A stretch of 64,000 nucleotides of DNA from an uncultured Acidimicrobiaceae bacterium (GTDB lineage Bacteria; Actinomycetota; Acidimicrobiia; Acidimicrobiales; UBA10347). This document shows, piece by piece, positions 52,898 through 61,384 of this stretch. Both the position numbers and the translations under genes were made by a program. The DNA is taken from the NCBI GenBank assembly GCA_905182135.1, contig CAJJAG010000006.1, forward strand, positions 186,001-250,000, written 5' to 3'. Positions within the stretch are counted from its first letter, which is position 1; each line of letters opens with the position of its first letter. A model generated the notes under the pieces. That model ran no database searches. It saw only the letters and a list, made by a program, of their open reading frames with translations, and was not told the origin of the DNA.

Positions 52898-53413
52898 TCA
52901 CGACGGGTCGGCCTCGCTCTCGGTGATGTCGATGACGAGTGGATCCACCGATCCGCCGAACTCGAGGACTCGGTCGACCAGGCCGGCAAGGCCTTCCGGC
53001 ACGATCTTTTCATTTGAAGCATGGATTTCGGCCGGCGTGAACCAACGCATGTCGACAATGCCCTCACCCCACAAATCGTCTTTTTCCAGCGCCGGGGCAA
53101 GCGGAAAGTCATGGCAAGGGACCAGGCGAATCTCGTCTTGTTGGCCTCCGTAGCCAAGCGCGACACTTGGGCCGCGTTGGGTGCGGCTGCAGACGACCGG
53201 CCCAATGAATGGGTCAGCTAGCCCAGTCTCTTCTAAGAGCTCTCGTCGCAAGGCGGTCTCGGTGTCTTCGCCTTCTTCGATGCCTCCACCGGGAAGCACC
53301 CAACCGGTCCAACCGCTGTGCTCAATGTGGAGCTTGACCATGAGCACGCGATCAGAATGATCAATCATGAGTGCTCGGACTGCTCGACGCAGCGGGAGTG
53401 GGGGTTCAGTCAT
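52898..53413 (-). CDS. NUDIX hydrolase coupled to mftF
   Basis: 171 aa. Full Nudix box GGGIEEGEDTETALRRELLEETG matches GX5EX7REUXEEXGU. It should hydrolyse a nucleoside diphosphate linked to another moiety, such as a sugar nucleotide or oxidised nucleotide. Start ATG 53413 lies 8 nt inside the end of mftF, so it is translated from the same mRNA. A role in turnover of the sugar nucleotide used by MftF is possible but unproven; housecleaning of oxidised nucleotides is equally likely. Confidence 0.88.
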   Translation of the reverse strand: MTEPPLPLRRAVRALMIDHSDRVLMVKLHIEHSGWTGWVLPGGGIEEGEDTETALRRELLEETGLADPFIGPVVCSRTQRGPSVALGYGGQQDEIRLVPCHDFPLAPALEKDDLWGEGIVDMRWFTPAEIHASNEKIVPEGLAGLVDRVLEFGGSVDPLVIDITESEADPS

Positions 53414-54833
53414 CGTGCCTCGCACTGATTCGGATACTTGGCAGCAAAGCAGCAACCGAGCGAGACCCCAAGACGCCCGACCATACCCCGGCGCAGTAGG
53501 AGCCATGATCGATCACTCGCATTGCAGTGTGAGTGATCGGATCCAGGGCGGGGCGTGCACAAATCCAGTCGACCAAGGCAGGAACGATGAGTGCCGCAGC
53601 GAGTGCCGAGCGAGTGCGGCGAGAAAAAAGTAACAGAGGCCCCCACGAGCGGGTGGCAGCGACGGCCAGTCCGTTCACGGCATACTTGTGAGTCATCGCG
53701 GTAAGCCGCAGAGCTTCTTCATTCGGTGCATCGACCTTGCCAGTGAGTTTGCGAGCCAAAGGAATCACACCAGCGACTGCTGCTAGCGCCCCAACGCTGC
53801 GCAAACCTCGTCCACCGAACAGCAGCGCAAGCGTGGTCGTGACGGTCGCGACGGGCAGCTGTAGCGGCGATACCTTGTCGCCGTGGCGAGAAGCCAGCGA
53901 TGCGGCCGACGAACCATAAGAGAAACGCTGGCGGGCGAACGCCGCAAGCGACAAACGGTTGCGGTGCTCGACGACCGCTCCAGGTTCATACCGGACAAGA
54001 TGGCCATCGTGGATAATGCGCCACACCATGTCGACATCTTCGCCGTAGCGCATCGCCTCGTCGAAGCCGCCGGCTTGTTCGAGTACTTCGGTGCGCACGG
54101 CCAGCATCGCCGATGGCACATAGGAGATTCGTGTCCCGGGGTAGACAATTGCGGCGTCGCCACCCATATCGAGCGGCGAGTTGTGTGATTCGTACGCCGC
54201 CAGCGGACTGCGACCAGCCCTCGCCCGTACCCGAGGCGCAACAACGGCAACACCCGGATCGTCGAAGTGCCCCAAGATACGCTGGACCGCCCCTGCACGG
54301 GACTCAACGTCGGCGTCCACGAACACGATCACGCTCGGGCGGCGAGTGACGTCCCCGCAGGCCGTCACGCTGCGCCAGCCAGTGTTGCGGGCTGCGGCTG
54401 GACCACGGTTTTGGTCGTGACGCAGGAGTTCGGCTGCATAGCGTTCGCTCACTGCTGCGATCGCAATGCTGTTAGGAGAAGCGTCGTCGACAACGATGAT
54501 CTGTTCGTTAGGATGGTCTCGCCGCAAAGATCTGAGCAGTTCCTCTAGGCCAACAATGTCCTCGAAAACGGGCACCACGAAGGTGACCGTAGGAAGCGGT
54601 TCGACACCCGGTGCCACCGGATGCACCATGCCACCACGAATCAATTGGGTACGCAGCTGCTCAGCTTCTTGCGAGATGGGTCCTGGCTCGCCAGCAAGCC
54701 AACGATCTAGCAGCTCAGCACCGGCGGAAGACAAACGGACCACTCGAAATGGCGAGCCTCCAATAAGTGCGGTACCGTTGGACACGCGTCGGACGTTGGC
54801 GTCAACTTCCAATCGCACCTGTTGCATCGCCAC
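53406..54833 (-). CDS. mftF: Mycofactocin glycosyltransferase MftF
   Basis: 475 aa. The N-terminal 75 residues (VRRVSNGTALIGGSPFRVVRLS) are the mycofactocin-specific lead domain; then a GT2 family GT-A fold: TVTFVVPVFEDIVGLEELLRSL, IIVVDDASPN, RGPAAARNTGWR and IVFVDADVES (DxD-like). The C-terminal part is hydrophobic. The MftF family adds an oligoglucose chain to premycofactocin. It is transcribed away from mftABC; only 28 bp separate the start codons of mftF and mftA, leaving little room for two normal promoters. Start could be two codons later (second ATG). Confidence 0.92.
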   Translation of the reverse strand: MAMQQVRLEVDANVRRVSNGTALIGGSPFRVVRLSSAGAELLDRWLAGEPGPISQEAEQLRTQLIRGGMVHPVAPGVEPLPTVTFVVPVFEDIVGLEELLRSLRRDHPNEQIIVVDDASPNSIAIAAVSERYAAELLRHDQNRGPAAARNTGWRSVTACGDVTRRPSVIVFVDADVESRAGAVQRILGHFDDPGVAVVAPRVRARAGRSPLAAYESHNSPLDMGGDAAIVYPGTRISYVPSAMLAVRTEVLEQAGGFDEAMRYGEDVDMVWRIIHDGHLVRYEPGAVVEHRNRLSLAAFARQRFSYGSSAASLASRHGDKVSPLQLPVATVTTTLALLFGGRGLRSVGALAAVAGVIPLARKLTGKVDAPNEEALRLTAMTHKYAVNGLAVAATRSWGPLLLFSRRTRSALAAALIVPALVDWICARPALDPITHTAMRVIDHGSYCAGVWSGVLGSRSVAALLPSIRISARHDD

Positions 54834-54861
54834 GCACTCACGTTAACCCCGGGGGATTCCC

Positions 54862-54972
54862 ATGGAACCAAAGACCGAACCTGAAGCAACTGCTGTCGAA
54901 GAAGAAACACTCGTCCAAGAAGAACTGCTCGTCGAAGAAATTTCCATCGATGGCATGTGCGGCGTCTACTAG
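54862..54972 (+). CDS. mftA: Mycofactocin precursor peptide MftA
   Basis: 36-residue ribosomal precursor, too short for most gene calls. It is rich in Glu (MEPKTEPEATAVEEETLV...) and ends IDGMCGVY, the conserved MftA C-terminus whose Val-Tyr is decarboxylated and cross-linked by MftC and later trimmed to the redox-active AHDP core. A GGGGG ribosome site lies 7-8 nt before the ATG. mftB begins 6 nt after its stop. Confidence 0.96.
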   Translation: MEPKTEPEATAVEEETLVQEELLVEEISIDGMCGVY

Positions 54973-54978
54973 ACGGCC

Positions 54979-55332
54979 ATGACGAGTGGGACCGCCAGCG
55001 CCGATATCGGAGAAAAGTCGACGGCGGACTGCCCTGTCACGTTCGACTCGTCAAGCAAGTGGGAGCGCAGCGCCAAGATTGGGCTTCGATCTGAGCCCTT
55101 CGGCGCTTTGGCGTACCACTTCGATACCCGACGGCTCGTCTTCCTCAAATCCACCACGCTGGTCGACTTAGTCGAAGGTCTGGTTGATCATGAATCGGCT
55201 GACGCTGCGATCGAAGCGATCGTGGAACCTGCCGATGACCGCAGCCGCCGTGCCCACGTGTTGGCTTTGACCTCACTCGCCGAAGCTGGCGTCATCGAAC
55301 CTGTCACCCCCGCTATCTCATCCGTTGGGTAA
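54979..55332 (+). CDS. mftB: Mycofactocin precursor-binding chaperone MftB
   Basis: 117 aa PqqD-like RiPP recognition element that binds MftA and presents it to MftC. The diagnostic stretch is LRSEPFGALAYHFDTRRLVFLKS, then a helical part ending SLAEAGVIEPV. The N-terminal 20 residues are less conserved. Lies 6 nt after mftA and 3 nt before mftC; the three are clearly one transcript. Confidence 0.93.
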   Translation: MTSGTASADIGEKSTADCPVTFDSSSKWERSAKIGLRSEPFGALAYHFDTRRLVFLKSTTLVDLVEGLVDHESADAAIEAIVEPADDRSRRAHVLALTSLAEAGVIEPVTPAISSVG

Positions 55333-55335
55333 CTC

Positions 55336-56508
55336 ATGACCGCGATTCACACTCCCCTGACCCTCACGCCGAAGCCTGTAGCAGTGCCTCCGCTCGTTGA
55401 GCAGCTCAAAGGCGGCCTGGACGCACCGATCTGTTTGACCTGGGAGCTCACCTACGCTTGCAATCTGGCGTGTGTCCATTGCTTGAGTTCATCTGGCCGC
55501 CGTGATCCCAAGGAACTCACGACTGCCGAGGCGCTTGCCGTGGTCGACGAGCTCGCCGACCTGCAGGTGTTCTATGTGAACCTTGGCGGCGGCGAACCAA
55601 TGATCCGCAAGGACTTCCTGGACATTGTTGATCATGCGGTCGGCCGCAACGTCGGCGTCAAGTTCTCGACCAATGGCTATTACATCGATCAGCAAGCCGC
55701 CGAGCGTTTCGCTGCGACCGACCTACTCGATATTCAGATTTCGCTAGATGGGTTCGATGCGGCCACCAACGATGCCGTGCGCGGACCCGGTTCCTGGGAA
55801 GCAGCTCGTCGAGCAATGGACAACCTCGCTGCGGCGAACTTCGGTGAGTTCAAAATTTCAATCGTAGCGACACGCCATAATGTCGCCCAGCTCGACGACT
55901 ACAAGAAGATGGCCGACGAGTACGGCGCACAACTGCGGGTCACCCGGTTACGTCCGTCTGGTCGCGGCGTGGACTCGTACCAGGACTTGCGACTCACCCA
56001 TCCACAACAGCAAGACATCTTCCGCTGGATCATCGATCACCCGGACGTGCTGACCGGTGATTCGTTCTTCCATCTGAACGCACTGGGCACCAACACCGGC
56101 GAAACGCTGCCTGGCCTGAGCATGTGTGGCGCTGGCCGCATTGTCTGTCTAATCGACCCGATCGGCGATGTCTACGCTTGTCCATTCGTGATCCACGACG
56201 AATTCATGGCTGGCAATGTGCGCGACGCCGGCGGGTTCGCATCAGTCTGGCGTGAATCTGAGTTGTTCGCTGAACTGCGCCAACCCGGCGCCGCTGGCGC
56301 CTGTGCCTCATGCAATGCCTACGACGCGTGCGGCGGTGGTTGTATGGCAGCCAAGTTCTTCACCGGTATCCCGCTCGATGGCCCTGACCCGGACTGTGTA
56401 CTCGGCCATGCCGACGAAGCCGTGGCTGCTGCCAATGCGGCTGGCATCGTCCCGCAACCGTCGCAAGATCACTCTCGCCCAGTCCGCATCGGCGCCAGGC
56501 CTTCCTGA
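55336..56508 (+). CDS. mftC: Mycofactocin radical SAM maturase MftC
   Basis: 390 aa radical SAM/SPASM enzyme that oxidatively decarboxylates the C-terminal Tyr of MftA and forms a Val-Tyr C-C bond. The cluster-binding cysteines 42, 46 and 49 (ACNLACVHCLS) bind the 4Fe-4S that reduces SAM; GGGEPMIRKDF is the SAM-binding motif. SPASM auxiliary-cluster cysteines lie in SMCGAGRIVCLIDPIGD, YACPF and CASCNAYDACGGGC. Length and motifs are normal. A hairpin follows within 10 nt of the stop. Confidence 0.96.
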   Translation: MTAIHTPLTLTPKPVAVPPLVEQLKGGLDAPICLTWELTYACNLACVHCLSSSGRRDPKELTTAEALAVVDELADLQVFYVNLGGGEPMIRKDFLDIVDHAVGRNVGVKFSTNGYYIDQQAAERFAATDLLDIQISLDGFDAATNDAVRGPGSWEAARRAMDNLAAANFGEFKISIVATRHNVAQLDDYKKMADEYGAQLRVTRLRPSGRGVDSYQDLRLTHPQQQDIFRWIIDHPDVLTGDSFFHLNALGTNTGETLPGLSMCGAGRIVCLIDPIGDVYACPFVIHDEFMAGNVRDAGGFASVWRESELFAELRQPGAAGACASCNAYDACGGGCMAAKFFTGIPLDGPDPDCVLGHADEAVAAANAAGIVPQPSQDHSRPVRIGARPS

Positions 56509-56517
56509 GCACAGCTC

Positions 56518-56543
56518 GTGCGGTTGGCGCCTGCAAACCGCAC
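56518..56543 (+). terminator. Hairpin terminator of mftABC
   Basis: Perfect 8-bp inverted repeat GTGCGGTT / AACCGCAC with a 10-nt loop, 9 nt after the mftC stop. No strong U-run. It separates mftABC from the TauD-like gene. Confidence 0.55.
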
Positions 56544-56671
56544 CACGCATGCGAGTTCTACCGCATTCCAAACACCAATGTTATCTAGTCCGCCATGGCC
56601 GCGGGCAACCGGACAACGGCTTTGGCGACAGACACCTGTTCGGTGCAAGCTGATCATGCAAGACTCAGAGC

Positions 56672-57472
56672 ATGATTGAGATTTCGAAGTTCGGCGCTCC
56701 GCTCGGTGGCCTCGTGCACGGGGTCGACCTCAGATCGCTCGATGATGTTGAGTTCGCCGCGATTCAGGCAGCGTTTGCTGAGCATCTTGTGCTGGCGTTC
56801 CCCGGCCAAGATTTGACAATCGACGAGCAACTGGCGTTCGCTCGCCGGTGGGGTCAACTGCAGAAGCACCCCTATTACCGCGGAGCTGACTATCCCGAGC
56901 TTATGCGGCTCGACAACCAGGGCAAGGCCAAGGATCCGAACGAGCACTGGCATAGCGACATGAGCTACGAGCCAACACCGCCGAAGATCACCATGCTGTA
57001 CGCACTGGAAGCACCCGCTATTGGTGGCGACACTGCCTTCGCTAATCAACACGTTGCTTTCAACGAACTTTCAAACAGCCTGCAAGAACAACTGCGAGCC
57101 CTGAACGCCGTCCACACCGCCGAAGGGCTCGCTCGCCTCTACAAGCGCGATCCAGCCGACGCTCCTCAATCAATACACCCGGTGATACGTCGCCATGAAG
57201 ACCGGGGCGACGACGCTCTCTATGTATGTCGTGCCTTCACGACCAAGTTCGAAGGCTGGCGCCCCACCGAGAGCCAAGGCCTGCTGCACTTTCTGTTCGA
57301 ACACTCGGCTCGCCCTGACTTTCAAGCCCGACACCAGTGGAACGCTGGTGACTTGGTCATGTGGGACAATCGTTCGGTCCTGCACTACGCCGTGCATGAC
57401 CATGGCGATGACGCCCGCACCATCCATCGCGTCCAGGTCCAAGGCGATACGTCGCTCTCGCTCATTTCATGA
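56672..57472 (+). CDS. TauD/TfdA-family 2-oxoglutarate dioxygenase
   Basis: 266 aa Fe(II)/2OG dioxygenase. Facial triad HxD in EHWHSDMSYEPTPPK and the distal His in SVLHYAVHDHGDDARTIHR, with the Arg (RTIHR) binding 2-oxoglutarate. The N-terminal ISKFGAPLGGLVHGVDL is typical of TauD/TfdA. It lies between mftC and mftE inside the mycofactocin cluster, on the same strand as mftABC but after a hairpin. Such enzymes are not a standard mft component, so it may be a client enzyme or simply a neighbour. Confidence 0.9.
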   Translation: MIEISKFGAPLGGLVHGVDLRSLDDVEFAAIQAAFAEHLVLAFPGQDLTIDEQLAFARRWGQLQKHPYYRGADYPELMRLDNQGKAKDPNEHWHSDMSYEPTPPKITMLYALEAPAIGGDTAFANQHVAFNELSNSLQEQLRALNAVHTAEGLARLYKRDPADAPQSIHPVIRRHEDRGDDALYVCRAFTTKFEGWRPTESQGLLHFLFEHSARPDFQARHQWNAGDLVMWDNRSVLHYAVHDHGDDARTIHRVQVQGDTSLSLIS

Positions 57473-57617
57473 CCAAACAAATGGCTACTCGTCGGCCATC
57501 TGTGCGTCGCAACGTGCAGGTCACTGACAGATCGGTTCCAGCAGTCGTCAGCCGATGCCAGACCCTCTATCCGTCTTAGCCAGTAACCAGTTGTGATGCG
57601 CTGGTTGTACATGCAAC

Positions 57618-58274
57618 TCAGGCCAGCATCGTCACCAGGTCAGCGATCAATGTTGCGAGGAGCTCCTGGCCTTCGGCGGCGGTCGCTCCGGTGGGGTCGC
57701 CAAGAACTCCATTAGCCGAGACGGCGGCTACGCCGCCAGACCGTAAATCTTTAATGATGTCGCGAAGCGGTGCGGTGCTCCCAGGTTCGGCCGCGTCGAG
57801 CTTCACCGTGTCAGGAGCAATCCTCAGCATCAACGACGTCTCGGTTCGACCCGCATGAGCATCACCTCCAGGAAGTGATGGTGACCATGAACTGACGTCG
57901 TGGCCTTCGGCCCGGAGTTGCGTGACAGCTTTGGTCACGCCATCGCTGTTGCCCCCATGCCCGTTCACTAACACGACCTGGCGGAAGGTCGACGAGGCCG
58001 AGCGGACGAGTTCGACAAGGACAAGATGCAGCGCTTCGGTGCCTATCGACAAGGTGCCAGCGAACGCCTGATGCTCGCCGCTCGATCCATACGCAAGTAC
58101 CGGCGCCACGGTTACCTGGGGTACCGCTGTAGCGGCACCAGACGCAATCGCTTCGGCGATTCTGGCATCGGTGTCCATTGGTAGGTGTGGGCCGTGCTGT
58201 TCGGTTGAACCAAGCGGAACCACTAGCAGTGACTCTCTATCGACTTCCGGCCATACCAGTTTTGCCAACTCCAC
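57618..58274 (-). CDS. mftE: Mycofactocin peptidase MftE (creatininase fold)
   Basis: 218 aa creatininase-family metallopeptidase that releases the C-terminal Val-Tyr-derived dipeptide (AHDP) from modified MftA. Metal ligands: VPLGSTEQHGPHLPMDTD, the NGHGGNSDG loop and DAHAGRTETSLML. The last segment (HAGRTETS) is characteristic of MftE. Unusually, it is inverted relative to mftABC and mftD; divergent from mftD with 77 bp between start codons. Confidence 0.93.
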   Translation of the reverse strand: MELAKLVWPEVDRESLLVVPLGSTEQHGPHLPMDTDARIAEAIASGAATAVPQVTVAPVLAYGSSGEHQAFAGTLSIGTEALHLVLVELVRSASSTFRQVVLVNGHGGNSDGVTKAVTQLRAEGHDVSSWSPSLPGGDAHAGRTETSLMLRIAPDTVKLDAAEPGSTAPLRDIIKDLRSGGVAAVSANGVLGDPTGATAAEGQELLATLIADLVTMLA

Positions 58275-58351
58275 GGAACGAACGCTAGCGGCCCATCACC
58301 AATGCGTCGGCCAGTGTCCGACACCAGCCGCTCGACGCCTAGGCTCTCGTC

Positions 58352-59521
58352 GTGGCTAACCCGTGGTTTGAAACTGTTGCTGTCGCCAAGGCACGCTCTA
58401 AGAAGCGACTTCCTCGTTCGGTCTATGGCGCCATCGTGGCCGGGGCCGAAGCTGGCATTTCGCGGGACGATAATCTATCGGCCTTCGACCAACTCGGGCT
58501 GCGTCCCGTCACCGCTGGCCAACACGCGCGCCGCGAGATGTCGACCACGATCATGGGCCAGCCAGCATCGATGCCGGTGATGATCTCGCCAACCGGGGTG
58601 CAGGCCGTTCACCCCGAAGGTGAAGTTGCCGTAGCTCGCGCGACCGCGGCGCGGGGCGTGCCCATGGGACTCAGTTCGTTCGGCAGCAAGCCGCTCGAAG
58701 ACGTAATCGAGGCCAACTCACAAACCTTCTTCCAGATCTACTGGGCGGGCGACCGCGACAGCATGAGTGCCCGCATGGAACGAGCTCGCAAGGCCGGTGC
58801 CGCTGGCATGATTTTGACACTTGACTGGTCGTTCTCGCACGGACGCGACTGGGGCAGCCCGTCAATCCCTGAAAAAATCGACCTGAGGACAGCCATCAAG
58901 CACGCCCCCGACGTTCTGACTCGCCCCCAATGGCTCATGAGCTGGCTCAGAACCAAGCAACTACCCGATTTAGGTGTCCCTAACTTTCCAACCGGCGGAG
59001 CGCCTGTCCCCGGATTCTTCGAGGCCTACGGCACGTGGATGGCCACGCCACCTCCTAGCTGGCACGACATCGCCGGGCTCATCGAAGAATGGGGCGGCGA
59101 GTTTATGGTTAAGGGCATCGGACGACCTGATGAAGCCAAGCGCGCTGTACAAGCCGGCGCAACTGCAATCTCTGTCTCGAACCATGGGGGCAACAACATC
59201 GATAGCTCGCCGGCACCTATTCGAGTCCTTCCTGAAGTTGTCGACGCGGTGGGCAGCGAAATCCAAGTCATCATGGATGGCGGCATCCGCCGTGGATCTG
59301 ACGTCGTTAAGGCACTGGCCTTTGGCGCTGAGGCCGTCATGATCGGCCGCGCTTACCTGTGGGGCCTTGCGGCAAACGGTCAGACTGGAGTCGAGAACGT
59401 GCTCGACATTCTGCGCAGCGGTATGGACGCAACGATGCTCGGTATGGGAAAATCCGGCATCGCCGACCTGTCCCCCGACGACATCAGCACCCCTCGCGAC
59501 TTCTTCCCGCCTCGCATCTGA
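58352..59521 (+). CDS. mftD: Mycofactocin FMN-dependent oxidase MftD
   Basis: 389 aa α-hydroxy-acid oxidase-like flavoprotein that oxidatively deaminates AHDP to the redox-active PMFT. Opening NPWFETVAVAKARSKKRLP and AIVAGAEAGISRDDNL match MftD. FMN-site segments: ISPTGVQAVHPEGE, FFQIYWAGDR, FMVKGIGRPDEAKRA, SVSNHGGNNID (catalytic His) and IMDGGIRRGSDVVKAL. GTG start. A strong hairpin follows the stop. Confidence 0.95.
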   Translation: MANPWFETVAVAKARSKKRLPRSVYGAIVAGAEAGISRDDNLSAFDQLGLRPVTAGQHARREMSTTIMGQPASMPVMISPTGVQAVHPEGEVAVARATAARGVPMGLSSFGSKPLEDVIEANSQTFFQIYWAGDRDSMSARMERARKAGAAGMILTLDWSFSHGRDWGSPSIPEKIDLRTAIKHAPDVLTRPQWLMSWLRTKQLPDLGVPNFPTGGAPVPGFFEAYGTWMATPPPSWHDIAGLIEEWGGEFMVKGIGRPDEAKRAVQAGATAISVSNHGGNNIDSSPAPIRVLPEVVDAVGSEIQVIMDGGIRRGSDVVKALAFGAEAVMIGRAYLWGLAANGQTGVENVLDILRSGMDATMLGMGKSGIADLSPDDISTPRDFFPPRI

Positions 59522-59524
59522 TAT

Positions 59525-59551
59525 CGCAACGACGACCTGGTCGCCGTTGCG
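59525..59551 (+). terminator. Hairpin terminator after mftD
   Basis: Near-perfect inverted repeat: CGCAACG-A-CGACC / GGTCG-C-CGTTGCG, 12 pairs with one mismatch, 4 nt after the mftD stop. A short TTGT follows. Confidence 0.7.
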
Positions 59552-59621
59552 TTGTCCACCGAAAGAAAAAGCAGGCTAACACGATGCAACCGTCCGTTCG
59601 GCAGAGAATTAGCCTTTCGGA

Positions 59622-60881
59622 GTGAGCGAACACGTCAAGGTTCCCCACGAGATCAAGCTGCTGCTTGGCGCCTTAGCGTGCGGCACGTTCGCCTTCTCGG
59701 TGTTAGCCACCGTTATTGGTCTCCAGGTTTTCGCAATCACCGACAGCGAGCGCGATCTCGGACTCGTCGGACTGGCACAGTTCGTGCCGATCCTTTTGCT
59801 ATCGCCGTTCACCGGTACCATCGCCGACCGCTTCGACAGGCGACGCGTATTCGGAGCAGGCCTGATCATCACCATCGCTGCAACGTTTGGACTGATGGCT
59901 TATGCAGCCACTAACCCCACGAGTGTGCTGCCCATTTTTTTGTTGTTAGCCGTCAACGGTGTCGGCCGAGCGGTCGGCACGCCAGCCAGCCGGGCATTGC
60001 CGATCGATCTGGCCCCAGATGGAGCGCTCGAACGCATCATTGCCCTACGGTCACTCACTTTCCAGATTGCGTTGATCGTGGGGCCATTGGTTGGAGCATT
60101 CGCCAACAAAGTCTCACACGTGCTCCCCTACGTGCTGGTCGTGATTGCCCAGGTCCTGGCGATTCTGGTTCTGGCCGGTATCTCCAAGCCTGCGACCGCG
60201 AAGTTGGAGTCCGTTGCAGGACCTCGCCAAGCAATTCGAGATGCGGTTGAAGGTCTGCGGTTCATACGCCGAAACCAAATCGTCTTTGGTGCAATCTCAC
60301 TCGACTTGTTTGCCGTCCTTTTCGGCGGCGCCGTCGCCTTACTTCCCGCAATAGTCGACAAGCGCCTCGGCATAGAAGACGTCGACCTTGGCGTTGGCAT
60401 ACTACGGGCTGCCACCGCTGCAGCTGCAGCCTTGGCAGCGCTCGTGCTCTCTATCCGGCCACTCACTCGCAGGGCGGGACCCACGCTGTTCGCCATGATC
60501 GCAATCTTCGGCCTGGCCACGATCGTTCTTGGGTTCACCAGGAGCTTTCTCGTCGCAGCCTTGGCCGTTGCAGTGCTAAGCGCAACCGATCAGGTGAGTG
60601 TCTTTATTCGAGCAAGCATCGTTCCGCTCGCTACGCCAGAATCCATGCGCGGGCGCGTGCTCGCAGTGGAGAACGTGTTCATTGGCGGATCAAATGAACT
60701 GGGCGCCTACGAATCGGGCGAGACCGCAGCATGGTGGGGCCTTGCCCCGGCAGTGGTGATCGGAGGTATCGGGACGCTCCTGGTAGTCGGCGTCAGCTGG
60801 TTTGTATTCCCTGCGCTGCGCGCTGTCGACCGTTTCTCCGACGTCAAACCAGTCCTTGGCACCGAACCCATACCCAAATAG
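59622..60881 (+). CDS. MFS exporter (EntS/MFS_3-like)
   Basis: 419 aa, twelve helices. GTG start. Motif A appears as GTIADRFDRRRVFG between helices 2 and 3, and family-3-type stretches are ASRALPIDLAPDGALERIIAL and MRGRVLAVENVFIGGSNELGAYESG. This subfamily includes the enterobactin exporter and other small-molecule effluxers. It follows mftD after a terminator-like hairpin and could export a mycofactocin-related metabolite, but that is speculation. Confidence 0.88.
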   Translation: MSEHVKVPHEIKLLLGALACGTFAFSVLATVIGLQVFAITDSERDLGLVGLAQFVPILLLSPFTGTIADRFDRRRVFGAGLIITIAATFGLMAYAATNPTSVLPIFLLLAVNGVGRAVGTPASRALPIDLAPDGALERIIALRSLTFQIALIVGPLVGAFANKVSHVLPYVLVVIAQVLAILVLAGISKPATAKLESVAGPRQAIRDAVEGLRFIRRNQIVFGAISLDLFAVLFGGAVALLPAIVDKRLGIEDVDLGVGILRAATAAAAALAALVLSIRPLTRRAGPTLFAMIAIFGLATIVLGFTRSFLVAALAVAVLSATDQVSVFIRASIVPLATPESMRGRVLAVENVFIGGSNELGAYESGETAAWWGLAPAVVIGGIGTLLVVGVSWFVFPALRAVDRFSDVKPVLGTEPIPK

Positions 60882-61005
60882 GGCCACGCCCGGAACCAGC
60901 GACACCACGAGACGATTCACCACAAATGCCTACCAGCCCATCGATACGTGGACCGAAACTTGAGACTCTGGGTGTCAAGTTTGCGTGCTCGCTCGTCGCC
61001 TCTGT

Positions 61006-61344
61006 CTAGCTGAAGAGGTTGTTGGCATCCATGGTGACCAGGATCACAAGCATCACAATGATGCCGGCGTTGAGTGCGCTGACCAGCCATTTGTATTTGT
61101 GGTCAGCCCGATGGAAGCGCCGGATGCTGAACATATTCGCCACGATCGCAATGGTTCCTACGACCAAGCCGATCGATGAACCAATACCAGACGTGATACC
61201 CACGATCGGAAAAACAAACGGGAAGATCACATACGTAAGTAAACAACGGATTCCTGAGATCAGGATCGACTGGCTAAAAAGCCGCTCAGGCTGATCAGCG
61301 ACATCGGCAGAACTGCTGTTGGTATCGACGTCGGCTACGGCCAC
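61006..61344 (-). CDS. Conserved small membrane protein
   Basis: 112 aa. Soluble N-terminus of about 25 residues, then three hydrophobic segments: GIRCLLTYVIFPFVFPIVG, IGLVVGTIAIVANMFSI and SALNAGIIVMLVILVTMD, with a basic FHRADHKYKW loop. I know it as a hypothetical actinobacterial membrane protein without known function. It is downstream of the two-part flavoprotein in the opposite orientation to the MFS gene. Confidence 0.7.
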   Translation of the reverse strand: MAVADVDTNSSSADVADQPERLFSQSILISGIRCLLTYVIFPFVFPIVGITSGIGSSIGLVVGTIAIVANMFSIRRFHRADHKYKWLVSALNAGIIVMLVILVTMDANNLFS

Positions 61345-61384
61345 AAATCTACGCTATCTGCTGAATCGGATCGGCTCGGCTCGC

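Noticed and set aside
52656-53153. Long plus-strand frame crossing the 16-bp repeat
   Set aside because: It runs antisense to the confident NUDIX gene and its content (VPVPMVLSPQVS...) derives from the repeat.
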